From Trichococcus patagoniensis (GTDB lineage Bacteria > Bacillota > Bacilli > Lactobacillales > Aerococcaceae), in the NCBI RefSeq assembly GCF_003051085.1, contig NZ_QAOM01000006.1, forward strand, positions 62,001 through 126,000: DNA of 64,000 bases, read 5' to 3'. The position numbers were made by a program, and so were the translations under genes. The notes under the pieces are model-generated. The model ran no database searches. It was not told the DNA's origin and saw only the letters and a list, made by a program, of their open reading frames with translations. Below, in pieces: positions 39,224 through 48,000 of the stretch (position 1 is the stretch's first letter; every line of letters begins with the position of its first letter).

Positions 39224-39844
39224 TCAACTATCATATTCATAAAGTGCATGCTGTTCGATGACTGCTATCAGCTTGGTCGCATAATCCGGATCGGTCGCAT
39301 AGCCGCAATCCTGGAGAGCCTGGGCCGCTTCCTGATAGGTGGTTGCCTGCAGAACCGGCGCGTATTGGCTCGGATTCCAAGTGGTGCCATTGACGAACAG
39401 CAACGCATGGTCCTGGACCGATTCCGTCCAGCTGCCGTAGACTCTGAAGTTCGCTTGAATGGTTACCCACTGGCCGTTGTAGTATTCATTGGTTGTCAAG
39501 AGGACCGTATTTCCCGGATCATCACCCTTCATGCCGTAAAGATTGTTGTAGACGGCAGACAGTTCGCTCTCTCCCCAATCCGATTCGAGGATCGCTTGCG
39601 CGATGCTGATGCTAGCGTGGACACCATATGTTGCTTGCATCTGCTGTGCGGCAGGGGCGACAGTGGCGATGAAGCCGGTCCCCTGATTATTGCCGTACTC
39701 CGGGATATCCGGAACAATTGTAGTAAAATCGCCGATGAGCGACAGACTTGCCATAAAACTGATCAACAAGAAAAATATAATCTTGATTGCTTGAGCGGAT
39801 GCCGATTGCGGGTTTTTTCGAGTCCGCTTTCTCTTTCGTGCCAT
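39224..39844 (-). CDS. Glucosaminidase-domain (GH73) peptidoglycan hydrolase
   Basis: This 206-residue protein has an N-terminal basic segment and a single membrane anchor (AIKIIFFLLISFMASLSLIG), then a GH73 N-acetylglucosaminidase domain. The catalytic glutamate is in AQAILESDWGESELS. YNNLYGMKG and FRVYGSWTESVQDHALL are family segments. It probably cuts septal or wall glycan outside the membrane. No LysM or other wall-binding repeats are present. ATG 39844 follows GGAGG at five bases. It is 37 bp after the carboxypeptidase gene, so the two may form an operon. Confidence 0.92.
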   Translation of the reverse strand: MARKRKRTRKNPQSASAQAIKIIFFLLISFMASLSLIGDFTTIVPDIPEYGNNQGTGFIATVAPAAQQMQATYGVHASISIAQAILESDWGESELSAVYNNLYGMKGDDPGNTVLLTTNEYYNGQWVTIQANFRVYGSWTESVQDHALLFVNGTTWNPSQYAPVLQATTYQEAAQALQDCGYATDPDYATKLIAVIEQHALYEYDS

Positions 39845-39881
39845 ATGTTCCTCCATCTATTTGGTTGAGCTGGTTTACCTG

Positions 39882-40742
39882 CTATTTTTTGCTGTCCCCG
39901 AGGGCTTCGTTTTGCTTCAGGATCGCTGCATATTCCTCTAACGTCAGATTGTTTTCGGTCATGTAAATGGCGTTCTCAACACCCACAAACCGAAAATGCC
40001 ACGGTTCAAAATTGATGCCGGTGATGGCCTCTTTCTCTTTTGGATAGCGCAATATAAAGCCATATTGCGCTGCATTTTCTTTCAACCAAAGACCCTCCGG
40101 ATAGTTCTCCAGATCCGGGAGCAAACCGGATCCGCCTTCTTGGGTCGCTAAAGCCGTCGACGTAAGGTCAACTGCGAGACCAGTTATGTGTTCACTGGCA
40201 TGCGGCAAAGCGATATATTCTTCCGTCTTGGCGCGCGCCTCTTCTTCAGACAAACCTGAGGCCAGATAATTTTGATAGTTGACGTCGTAGTTTGCTTGCT
40301 GCTGCTCGATGGAGCGGTAACCTGAGATCATCGTGAAATCCATTCCGGCGGCTTTCCCGGCTTCCAAAAGTGCCAAGTAAGGGTCCTTTATCCTGCTGTC
40401 GATCTGATAGCCGCTCTCGGTAAGGTAAAACTCCGTTGCGATTTCTGCAGCAAGCTGATTTTCCCTGTTCACCAAAACCAGATTCCAATCAGTTGAGGAA
40501 GCGGTAGGAGTCACGATCACTTTGGGCTCGTCTTCATCGGCTTCATCAACTGCAGCTTCGGAAGCGGCTTGCGATTCTTCGGAATGCTTGCTTGCTATCG
40601 CATCCTGCTGACTGTTTGACGGTTCATCGTCCTCGGTTGTGCACCCTGTGAAAAAGAGCATCGCCAGCAAGAGACCCGCAAGGCAACGCAGTCTTTGTGC
40701 GTACCTCTCAGGTGTATGGGAGTATTTTTTTTTCGTTTCCAT
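39882..40742 (-). CDS. D-alanyl-D-alanine carboxypeptidase lipoprotein (VanY-like, M15B)
   Basis: This 286-residue protein has a lipoprotein signal (LAGLLLAMLFFTGC), an acidic low-complexity linker of about 50 residues, and a zinc peptidase domain of the M15B family. Zinc ligands and catalytic residues are in SEHITGLAVDLTS and EPWHFRFVG, and SGYRS precedes them. It trims the terminal D-alanine from peptidoglycan stems. No vancomycin resistance genes are nearby, so it is a wall-maturation enzyme. It is upstream of the glucosaminidase gene. Confidence 0.93.
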   Translation of the reverse strand: METKKKYSHTPERYAQRLRCLAGLLLAMLFFTGCTTEDDEPSNSQQDAIASKHSEESQAASEAAVDEADEDEPKVIVTPTASSTDWNLVLVNRENQLAAEIATEFYLTESGYQIDSRIKDPYLALLEAGKAAGMDFTMISGYRSIEQQQANYDVNYQNYLASGLSEEEARAKTEEYIALPHASEHITGLAVDLTSTALATQEGGSGLLPDLENYPEGLWLKENAAQYGFILRYPKEKEAITGINFEPWHFRFVGVENAIYMTENNLTLEEYAAILKQNEALGDSKK

Positions 40743-40843
40743 CTTCTACCCTCTTCTGGTCTGTAATTTTTTGTTATGCCTATTTTAGCACAAACATCCG
40801 TCATTCCACACCCAAAAAGTAAGCCTACGCTCAAATCCAAACG

Positions 40844-40873
40844 AAAAGCCAAGATAGTATCATCTCGGCTTTC
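40844..40873 (-). terminator. Terminator of the 40898 gene
   Basis: Arms AAAGCCGAGAT and ATCTTGGCTTT on the minus strand, with a short loop and TTCGTTT after the stem. Confidence 0.65.
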
Positions 40874-40897
40874 CGGTTTATATTCTGTTATATTCTG

Positions 40898-41434
40898 TTA
40901 TTCAGTAATTTTTGTGATGGTATCAGGCGTATTCTCATTGAACCATTCAAGCAGATTGATTTTTTCCGAATCGATCTGATGGCGGATGATGCTAGGCAAG
41001 CGCAGATCGATGATATCTTTGTAACTCCAGAAATCATAATTGCACTCAAGCCGGAGTGTGGTGATTGCCGATCTATGGACTTCTGAATCATGGACGGTCT
41101 CATCGGTAGTGTACCATTTGAAATCGGCCAAATCCGTCGCTATCCATTTTTTGGCGACTTGATATTTTAGGAAATGATATTCTCTTACAGGGTTCTCTGC
41201 CACTTCGGGTAGAATTTCGGCATTGCGGCAAACTTTCTGGACAAGCATCCATTCATAATCGGTAAACAATTTTGAAATGATCTGCATGTTCTCTGGTTTT
41301 AAACCATGCTCTCCTTTTTTCCAGCGATCCCAGCTCTGCGGCGAGATCCCTAGTTGATTGGCATAAAAAGCTTTTTCACTGACATATTGCTCTTTGATCG
41401 TATACAAGACAATTGTTATAAGTGCATTATTCAT
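40898..41434 (-). CDS. Hypothetical protein with N-terminal helix-turn-helix
   Basis: This 178-residue protein has a possible XRE-like HTH at about residues 15-55 (KAFYANQLGISPQSWDRWKK, LKPENMQIISKLF). The rest contains aromatic-rich segments (REYHFLKYQVAKKWIATDLA, DFKWYTTDETVHDSEVHRSA) not known to me. It is flanked by a terminator at its 3' side and by the long repeat region on its 5' side. The basis for a regulatory role is the HTH only. Confidence 0.7.
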   Translation of the reverse strand: MNNALITIVLYTIKEQYVSEKAFYANQLGISPQSWDRWKKGEHGLKPENMQIISKLFTDYEWMLVQKVCRNAEILPEVAENPVREYHFLKYQVAKKWIATDLADFKWYTTDETVHDSEVHRSAITTLRLECNYDFWSYKDIIDLRLPSIIRHQIDSEKINLLEWFNENTPDTITKITE

Positions 41435-41551
41435 TTATGTAACCTCCAATCTATCATGTTCTTATTATACACTTATTACGTGATAAAAGAAATAATTTGC
41501 GAAAAAAAACTGAGGCTGTCTTGAAATGCGGGATTGCTTCTTCCTAATGCA

Positions 41552-41719
41552 CCCGCTCGCCGGAGAAGCGCGACCGCATGCGTGCGCAGCTCCGGTGAAG
41601 GATCCGCTCCTCGGAGAACGCCGGTAACTATCGGTCTTAACTCCGGTGAGGCAGTGCTTATCGGAGAAAATAAACAGAATGTGGGCCGAACTCCGGCGAA
41701 CCCTCCGCTCGCCGGAGAA
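41552..41719. repeat. Tandem hairpin array, CTCCGGCGAA family (second site)
   Basis: Units at 41590-41618, 41641-41668 and 41691-41719, with a right half unit at 41552-41567. The consensus CTCCGGYGAA...TCGCCGGAGAA is the reverse complement of the 10.6-kb array. The period is 50-51 bp. Unit 2 has a mismatched stem (CTCCGGTGA/TTATCGGAG). Confidence 0.8.
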
Positions 41720-41860
41720 GAGAACAGCTCGCAGCAATGGAGAGTGGTCGCACAGAAAGTTACCGGATAACGAAAAAACGGTACTGTCTCGCAAATGGGT
41801 CCGCCTCATCTATGTGGTTTGACGGTATGATTGTAGGGTCTAGCGTTCGAGTTCGTGGTG

Positions 41861-42000
41861 AGATTCCCCGCCAAAATGGTTATCGCGGGGAATCTCGTGT
41901 TGTCCGCGGGCATTTTTCCCCGCCAAGCTGATTTTGGCGGGTTTTCTGACTGTGATCTGAACTGATTTTCCCCGCCAACAAGCTTTTGGCGGGGAATTTC
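41861..42000. repeat. Tandem hairpin array, CCCCGCCAA family
   Basis: Three hairpins with CCCCGCC starting at 41866, 41918 and 41970, a period of exactly 52 bp. Stems such as TTCCCCGCCAA/TTGGCGGGGAA vary in length and pairing. It directly follows the CTCCGGCGAA array. Confidence 0.8.
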
Positions 42001-42027
42001 CGGGCATAAACTCCATTCTAAATTAGA

Positions 42028-42080
42028 AGAGGCTGTATCTCAGACCAGAATAGTACTTTCTGGTCTGAGATACAGCCTCT
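42028..42080. repeat. 23-bp perfect hairpin
   Basis: The arms (42028-42050 and 42058-42080, starting AGAGGCTGTATCTCAG) pair without a mismatch around a 7-base loop. The flanks lack a T-run, so a transcription terminator is uncertain. It is the 3'-most structure before the half element D. Confidence 0.8.
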
Positions 42081-42108
42081 CGGTTATTAATTTTTAAGAT
42101 ATTGCTTG

Positions 42109-42150
42109 CTGAACCTCGTTAGTGCTCAAACTCTGAGCTCAGGATTCATC
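42109..42150. repeat. Structured element, half copy D
   Basis: These 42 bases repeat exactly the right half of copy C (42236-42277), including CGTTAGTGCTCAAACTCTG and AGGATTCATC. The left half is missing, which suggests a deletion or a partial duplication. Confidence 0.75.
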
Positions 42151-42171
42151 GTATCCTTTTAGTACGGTTCT

Positions 42172-42274
42172 GAATCCTAGAGTTCTCCGCCTAACGCTGT
42201 TCATGCCCACCCAGCCAAAACCGGGCTGTTTGGTCCTGAACCTCGTTAGTGCTCAAACTCTGAGCTCAGGATTC
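42172..42274. repeat. Structured element, copy C
   Basis: A 103-bp copy. Outer stem GAATCCT/AGGATTC, second stem AGAGTT/AACTCT, middle stem TTCA/TGAA, inner hairpin CAGCC-aaaacc-GGGCTG. It ends 8 bp from the stop codon of the CBS-ACT gene, the same distance as copy B from gatB. Confidence 0.75.
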
Positions 42275-42282
42275 ATCACACA

Positions 42283-42936
42283 CTATACTCTTTCTGGTTT
42301 GTAGATGATTGATCCGATTTCGTAGCCGTGTTCTTCTAGTCTGGCACGGATGCCGTCGATGTCTTTGCTTTCCAGTTGGATGACGACTTGGACATAGCCC
42401 ATTTTGCGGTAAGTCGCGATCTGTTGGATGTTGATGTTCTCATCGGAAAAGATATCCGTCAGGTCTTCGAGGACGCCTTTTTTGTCTTCATGGATATTGA
42501 CGACAACGCGGACGCCCGGTGTGTAGTAGCCCAGCACATCGATGAAGGCAGAGAAGATATCCTTTTCGGTGATGATGCCGATCAGGCGGTTGCCTGCCTC
42601 GACGACCGGCAATACGCTGATGCCATTCTCGCGCATCATTACGGCAGCTTCTTCCAAAAGAGCTTCCTTGTTGATTGTCACGACACGTTTTTCCATGATG
42701 TCGGCCACTGTCGTTTTATTCAACAGATAGTTGACTTCATGCATATCCAAGCTGGTCATGCTGGAAGGTGTATTGCGCTCGATGATGCCCTCCGTGATCA
42801 AACCCACGATGGTCTCGCCTTGCACGACCGGCAGACGGTGAATCTTGTGCTCTTTCATCAGATCCAAAGCTTCGATGATTTTTGTTGAAGGTTGAATCGT
42901 TACTAAATCCGTTGACATATAGCTTTGTACATCCAT
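42283..42936 (-). CDS. CBS-pair and ACT domain protein (AcuB-like)
   Basis: This 217-residue protein has two CBS domains (about 1-60: YMSTDLVTIQPSTKIIEALD, HKIHRLPVV; about 75-135: MEKRVVTINKEALLEEAAVM, NGISVLPVVEAGNRLIGIIT) and a C-terminal ACT domain (VRVVVNIHEDKKGVLEDLTD). CBS pairs bind adenylates or SAM; ACT domains often bind amino acids. It is the last gene of the liv operon, 3 bp after livF, so it may sense energy state and branched-chain amino acids. That role is inference. Confidence 0.9.
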   Translation of the reverse strand: MDVQSYMSTDLVTIQPSTKIIEALDLMKEHKIHRLPVVQGETIVGLITEGIIERNTPSSMTSLDMHEVNYLLNKTTVADIMEKRVVTINKEALLEEAAVMMRENGISVLPVVEAGNRLIGIITEKDIFSAFIDVLGYYTPGVRVVVNIHEDKKGVLEDLTDIFSDENINIQQIATYRKMGYVQVVIQLESKDIDGIRARLEEHGYEIGSIIYKPERV

Positions 42937-42939
42937 TAT

Positions 42940-43644
42940 TTAGCCTCCTAAGTAAGCTTTCTGAACTTCGTCACTTGCTAATAATTCTTCCCCGGTTCCG
43001 GTCAATACGATATTTCCCGTCTCCAATACATAGCCGCGATTCGCGATTTTCAGCGCAACATTGGCGTTTTGTTCGATCAAAAGGATCGTCGTGCCTTGTT
43101 TCTGGATATCCTGGATGATATGGAAGATTTCCTTGATGAAGATTGGCGCCAGCCCCATCGAAGGCTCATCCAGAAGCAACAGCTTCGGCTTCGTCATCAA
43201 AGCGCGGCCCATCGCCAACATCTGTTGTTCTCCACCGGACAGAGTGGCCGCATCCTGATTTTTTCTTTCACGCAGGATCGGGAAACGTTCGAATACCGCT
43301 TCCAGATCACCTGCAAGATTCTGCTTGTCTTTGCGGGTGAAGCTTCCCAGATCAAGGTTTTCCTGTACGGTCAAACCTTTGAATACATGGCGGCCTTCCG
43401 GAACTTGGGCGATCCCTTGTTCAACGATTTTTCTGGTCGCCACATTGTGGATTGGTTTCCCTAGATATTCGATTTCGCCTGAAGACGGTTTTACCAACCC
43501 GGAAATCGTACGCAAAATGGTGGACTTCCCTGCTCCGTTGGCTCCGATCAAAGTCACGATTTCGCCTTCATTCACTTCAAAGCTGATATCTTTGATGGCT
43601 TGGATCATGCCATAATGCACAGATAGATTTTTTACTTTCAGCAC
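42940..43644 (-). CDS. livF: Branched-chain amino acid ABC transporter ATPase LivF
   Basis: This 234-residue ATPase has Walker A IGANGAGKSTILRTISG, signature LSGGEQQMLAMGRAL and Walker B LLLLDEPSMGLAP. The family-typical VARQIVEQGIAQVPEGR-like stretch appears as VEQGIAQVPEGRHVF. It powers the LivHM permease with LivG. It follows livG by 1 bp. Confidence 0.95.
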   Translation of the reverse strand: MLKVKNLSVHYGMIQAIKDISFEVNEGEIVTLIGANGAGKSTILRTISGLVKPSSGEIEYLGKPIHNVATRKIVEQGIAQVPEGRHVFKGLTVQENLDLGSFTRKDKQNLAGDLEAVFERFPILRERKNQDAATLSGGEQQMLAMGRALMTKPKLLLLDEPSMGLAPIFIKEIFHIIQDIQKQGTTILLIEQNANVALKIANRGYVLETGNIVLTGTGEELLASDEVQKAYLGG

Positions 43645-43645
43645 G

Positions 43646-44419
43646 TTAGTCGCCTCCTAGATAAGCCTTGATTACGGCTGGATTTTTTTGGATTTCTTCC
43701 GGCGTTCCTTTGGCAAGCAGACGGCCATATTCCAATACATAGATTCTTTCGCACACATTCATGACCAAGGACATATCATGCTCGATCAAAACGACAGTGA
43801 TTTTGAAATCTTTCTGTATTTTACGGATCAGAGCGGTCAATTCCGCAGTCTCTTGCGGGTTCATGCCGGCTGCTGGTTCATCCAGAAAGAGGATTTTCGG
43901 ATCTGTCGCCAGAGCGCGGACGATTTCCAAACGGCGTTGCTCGCCATAAGGGAGATTTTTCGCCAAAACATCGTATTTCTTTTCCAATTCGAAAATGGCC
44001 AACAGTTCCAACGCTTTTTCGCGCATTTCCGCTTCCTTGCGGTAATAAGTCGGTGTGCGCAACAAGCTGTGGAAAGTATTTTCACCCATAGTACTGTGCA
44101 TCGCGATCAGCACATTATCGATGACCGTCAGTTCTTTGAAGAGGCGGATGTTCTGAAAGGTACGCGCCAAGCCGAGGTCCGTAATTTTATAAGGCGCTTT
44201 TCCGTTCAAAAGCACTTTTTTGTTGTCGATTTCCAATTCGATTGTGCCTTCTGTCGGAACGTAAACGCCCGTCAGCAAGTTGAAGAAGGTCGTTTTACCA
44301 GCACCATTGGGACCGATCAGACCGACCAATTCATTTTCTTCGATCGCAAAATCGACATTGGAGACAGCGGCCAAACCGCCGAAGTTTTTGGTCAACTCTT
44401 TTACTTCTAATAGGCTCAT
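43646..44419 (-). CDS. livG: Branched-chain amino acid ABC transporter ATPase LivG
   Basis: This 257-residue ATPase has Walker A IGPNGAGKTTFFNLLTG, signature PYGEQRRLEIVRALA and Walker B ILFLDEPAAGMNPQE. The long segment between Walker A and the signature (GLARTFQNIRLFKELTVIDN) is LivG-specific. It overlaps livM by one base. Confidence 0.95.
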   Translation of the reverse strand: MSLLEVKELTKNFGGLAAVSNVDFAIEENELVGLIGPNGAGKTTFFNLLTGVYVPTEGTIELEIDNKKVLLNGKAPYKITDLGLARTFQNIRLFKELTVIDNVLIAMHSTMGENTFHSLLRTPTYYRKEAEMREKALELLAIFELEKKYDVLAKNLPYGEQRRLEIVRALATDPKILFLDEPAAGMNPQETAELTALIRKIQKDFKITVVLIEHDMSLVMNVCERIYVLEYGRLLAKGTPEEIQKNPAVIKAYLGGD

Positions 44420-45414
44420 TATTGGACCTCCTTCTTAACAGAATCTTTTTTCGCGAAGCGTTTCAACAAGCCGGACATCGTGAATTCACGGTTACCCAAT
44501 AGTCCGCCTGGACGGAAGACCATGATGGCAATGATGGCAAGCGCGTAGAAAATCATCCGCAGCTCACCGAACGATTGCAGATAGGTATTCAGGACGCCTA
44601 GCACGACAGCAGCGACGACCGTGCCGGTTACGCTGCCGATGCCGCCGAATACGACGATGATCAGCACATCGATTGATTTCTGGAAAGTGAAATCGCCAGG
44701 CGTGATGACGCTGAAATAGGTGCCGTACAAAGAACCGGCGATGCTGGCGGTTGCCGCACCGATCATAAAGGCAATGACTTTGTATGTCGTTGCGTTGACC
44801 CCCATCGACTCGGCTGCGATCTCATCTTCACGGATGGCGATGGTCGCACGACCCGGGCTGCTGTGGATGTAGTTGACGGTGATGATTGTCGTTATGACCA
44901 CTATCAGGAATAAAATCAGAATGAAGCTCATGTTTGATTCGAAGGGAAAAGAGATGCCGCTGATGCCGCGCGCACCGTTCGTAAGGTCCCCCATGTTCAG
45001 GATCAGGATACGGATGATTTCCGCTACCCCCAGTGTCGCGATGGCCAAGTAGTCGCCTTTCAGTCGGAGCGTCGGTATCCCGACGATCAAGGCCACAGCG
45101 ATGGAAATGACCATGCCCACCAACAACCCTACGAAGAACCCTGGCAAGCCTTCCATCTTATCCCCGATAATGGCACCGCTGTAGGCTCCGATCGCCATAA
45201 AGCCGGCATGTCCCAGTGAGAATTGGCCTGAAAAACCGATGACCAGATTCAATCCGATCGCCAGGATGATGTTGATCAGAATCGTCACCAAAGTAATTTG
45301 ATAGAACGGAGAAATGACATTTGTGCTGACGCCGACGAACAGGACAACAACCGTCAAAGCGATAAGAATGAGCCAACCTAGATTTGTTTTGTTCAATTGT
45401 TTCATTGTTATCAC
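44419..45414 (-). CDS. livM: Branched-chain amino acid ABC permease LivM
   Basis: This 331-residue membrane protein has about nine hydrophobic segments and the LivM pattern LNLVIGFSGQFSLGHAGFMA near residue 55 and GIPTLRLKGDYLAIATLGVA near 115. It forms the channel together with LivH. It is adjacent to livH (1 bp) and livG in the same operon. Confidence 0.96.
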   Translation of the reverse strand: MITMKQLNKTNLGWLILIALTVVVLFVGVSTNVISPFYQITLVTILINIILAIGLNLVIGFSGQFSLGHAGFMAIGAYSGAIIGDKMEGLPGFFVGLLVGMVISIAVALIVGIPTLRLKGDYLAIATLGVAEIIRILILNMGDLTNGARGISGISFPFESNMSFILILFLIVVITTIITVNYIHSSPGRATIAIREDEIAAESMGVNATTYKVIAFMIGAATASIAGSLYGTYFSVITPGDFTFQKSIDVLIIVVFGGIGSVTGTVVAAVVLGVLNTYLQSFGELRMIFYALAIIAIMVFRPGGLLGNREFTMSGLLKRFAKKDSVKKEVQ

Positions 45415-46293
45415 CTACACTTTCTCTTTTGTATTTTTCCCGAAGATTCCGGAAGGTTTTACGATCAGGATGATGATCAGGATCAGGTAAACGACTGCAT
45501 CTTTGAACATTGAGCCGCCATATGCGCTGACCAATGTCTCAATGATTCCGATGACATAACCGCCGACCATGGCCCCAGGGATGATGCCGATGCCGCCGAA
45601 TACTGCCGCAACGAAAGCTTTCAGACCCGGTGTCACACCCATCAATGGTGAAATCGAATTATAGTAGATACCGACCAATACGCCTGCCGCTCCGGCTAAG
45701 GAAGAGCCCAGGACGAATGTAAAGGAAATGACGTTATCCACGTTGATCCCCATCAATTGTGCCGCTTCAGGATCGGTGCTGACCGCCCGCATGGCTTTCC
45801 CCATTTTGGTGTACTTCACGATGACCTGCAAAGCGATCATCAGAATGACCGTCGTCAGAAAAATCAGGATTTGCTGCGAGTTGATGGTCACCCCGCCGAA
45901 TGTCCAATTCTGGACTTTCAATGCTGTCGGGAAGGCCTTCACTTGAGGCCCCATTATATAGATCATGACGTTTTGCAATAAATAGGAAACCCCGATGGCT
46001 GTAATCAGCGTTGCTACCCTTGTTGCTCCCCGCAATGGTTTGTAGGCGATCTTCTCGATGACCACCCCTAAAATGGCACAAAAAATCATTGAAATCAGTA
46101 TGGCTGGGAATAGGCCGAGGCCAACGTTTTGGATCAAAGCATAGCCAAGGTACGCGCCCACCATATAAATGTCCCCGTGGGCAAAGTTAATCAATTTGAT
46201 GACGCCGTATACCATGGTGTACCCTAGCGCAATCAAGGCGTAGATACTTCCCAACGATATACCGTTTATCAGCTGCTGAACTAAATTTTCCAT
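45415..46293 (-). CDS. livH: Branched-chain amino acid ABC permease LivH
   Basis: This 292-residue permease has the LivH opening INGISLGSIYALIALGYTMV and YGVIKLINFAHGDIYMVGAY. The C-terminal half contains VAAVFGGIGIIPGAMVGGYV. It pairs with LivM. A hairpin with weak T-run in the gap before it (46412-46447) probably lowers its expression relative to the binding protein. Confidence 0.96.
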   Translation of the reverse strand: MENLVQQLINGISLGSIYALIALGYTMVYGVIKLINFAHGDIYMVGAYLGYALIQNVGLGLFPAILISMIFCAILGVVIEKIAYKPLRGATRVATLITAIGVSYLLQNVMIYIMGPQVKAFPTALKVQNWTFGGVTINSQQILIFLTTVILMIALQVIVKYTKMGKAMRAVSTDPEAAQLMGINVDNVISFTFVLGSSLAGAAGVLVGIYYNSISPLMGVTPGLKAFVAAVFGGIGIIPGAMVGGYVIGIIETLVSAYGGSMFKDAVVYLILIIILIVKPSGIFGKNTKEKV

Positions 46294-46411
46294 TTTACAC
46301 CTCTCTTTTCTTCTGCTTTACAGAATTCTTTCTTTCATTATACTGTATTGTCCGATTATAGTTTACTAATATTAACGCACGATGAGGGATTAACTTTTGA
46401 TGAGGTAAAAC

Positions 46412-46447
46412 ATAAAGAAAGGTGCTAAGCAAATTCTGCCAGCACCT
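46412..46447 (-). terminator. Intercistronic hairpin between livJ and livH
   Basis: Arms AGGTGCT and AGCACCT followed by TTTCTTTATG on the minus strand. A partial terminator here would give more binding protein than permease. Confidence 0.55.
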
Positions 46448-46517
46448 CATTGTGTTACTTTGGAATCAAACGGTCTATTCAGGTTTCAATGCCGCTATTT
46501 TGTGCGCCAGGCCATTT

Positions 46518-47666
46518 TTATTTAGCTGGTTCCACAACAGAGTTGCCGACTTCTAAACCATCTTGTAATTCGATAACGAAAGCGGATTTTACAGGGTTAT
46601 GATTTTCGTCGAATGAGAAATTACCTGTAACGCCTTCGAAATCTTCAGTTGCCGCTAAAGCATCTGTGATTGCTTGAGGATCTGTGCTGTCAGCAGTCGC
46701 GATTGCATCGAATACTAATTGTGCGGCATCGTAAGCCAAAGCTGCGAATGAATCTGCAGGTTTGCCGTACTCTGCTTCAAAAGCAGCCAAGAAGTCTTGT
46801 ACTTTAGGATCTTCACTGTTCGGAGTGAAGTGGCTGGCGTAGAATACATTATCAACGTTGTCGGCACCGGCCAATTCAACCAATGTTGAGTTGGCGAAGC
46901 CGTCCGGTCCAAGGATCGGTTGCGCGATACCCATTTCACGGGCTTGCTTGATGATCAGGCCGCCTTCTTCATAGTAGCCAGGCAAGAAGATGACATCATA
47001 ATCTAATTTCGAAATGTTTGTCAGGATCGCTTTGAAGTCTGTATCGCCGGCTGTGAAGTTTTCTTCCGCTACGATTTCTCCTTCAAATGTTTCTTTGAAC
47101 GCATCAGCCAAACCGATTGCGTAGTCAGTTGAGTTATCCACTAAAATAACAGCTTTTGTAGCTTGCAAATCTGTTTGAGCGAATTCAGCCAAAGCTTTAC
47201 CTTGGAATGAATCTTGGAAGCATACGCGGAATACGTATTCCAACACAGATTCGCCATCCATTGTTACGCTATCGCCTGTAGCAGCAGGAAGGATCGCTGG
47301 TACTTTTGCTCTTGTAACTGCAGGCGATTGTGCATTGGCTGCACCAGTTGTAGCAGGTCCTAGGATTGCGACAACATTATCTTCGGTAGCCAAACGCGTC
47401 GCAACCGATGTGGATTCTGAAGGCTCGGATTTATTATCGTAAGATATGTATTCAATCTCTTTGCCCAACAAGCCATCTGCAGCATTCTGTTCTGCAACGG
47501 CCATTTTGATCCCTTCGTCCATCAGTGTTCCGTATGCACTCGCACCGCCTGACAATTCGAAGTTACCACCCAATTTGATTGTATCGCTCTCTTCTGTCGT
47601 CGCGCCATTGCCGCATGCTGCAAGTACGAATACAGATGCCAAGCCCATCAATAATTTCTTTTTCAT
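46518..47666 (-). CDS. livJ: Branched-chain amino acid-binding lipoprotein
   Basis: This 382-residue protein has a lipoprotein signal (LMGLASVFVLAACGNG) and a type I periplasmic binding fold: IKLGGNFELSGGASAYGTLM, VVAILGPATTGAANAQSPAV and AFAALAYDAAQLVFDAIATA. It captures leucine, isoleucine or valine outside the cell and delivers them to LivHM. It is the first gene of the operon, 224 bp ahead of livH. Its promoter contains a CodY-like box. Confidence 0.94.
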   Translation of the reverse strand: MKKKLLMGLASVFVLAACGNGATTEESDTIKLGGNFELSGGASAYGTLMDEGIKMAVAEQNAADGLLGKEIEYISYDNKSEPSESTSVATRLATEDNVVAILGPATTGAANAQSPAVTRAKVPAILPAATGDSVTMDGESVLEYVFRVCFQDSFQGKALAEFAQTDLQATKAVILVDNSTDYAIGLADAFKETFEGEIVAEENFTAGDTDFKAILTNISKLDYDVIFLPGYYEEGGLIIKQAREMGIAQPILGPDGFANSTLVELAGADNVDNVFYASHFTPNSEDPKVQDFLAAFEAEYGKPADSFAALAYDAAQLVFDAIATADSTDPQAITDALAATEDFEGVTGNFSFDENHNPVKSAFVIELQDGLEVGNSVVEPAK

Positions 47667-47759
47667 CTAAATAATCCTCCCCATCTCACTATATGTTAAT
47701 AATTCGTTGTAAATTCAAAGAAAAGGCCCTCATCCTTCTCCTTAAAATTTAATGTCATT

Positions 47760-47788
47760 AGTATAGAATATTCTGACAATTTAAGCAA
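47760..47788 (-). promoter_or_regulatory. liv operon promoter containing a CodY-like box
   Basis: TTGCTT (47788-47783), 17 bases, TATACT (47765-47760) on the minus strand. The whole spacer is filled by AATTGTCAGAATATT (47781-47767), which matches 13 of 15 positions of the CodY motif AATTTTCWGAAAATT. CodY bound there would block polymerase when branched-chain amino acids are plentiful. Confidence 0.7.
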
Positions 47789-48000
47789 CCCAATTTTGGC
47801 CTTTTTTGGCAAAAAGCGAATGTTCTTTTTTTACGCCCCCTCAAAGAAGCGCCGTTGCAACAAATCCAATAAAATGACTTGCATAATAACGGGCATTTTT
47901 TGTCCAAAAACAACTGCTCTTTTTTCTCATTTTCCGGAAAGTCATACTGAACAAAACAGCAAATGCAGGTGCATTATTTGCACAATAATACGAAAATGAC

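Noticed and set aside
39067-39249. 60-codon frame at the end of the GH73 gene
   Set aside because: It covers the terminator hairpin of the GH73 gene and is unlikely to be translated.
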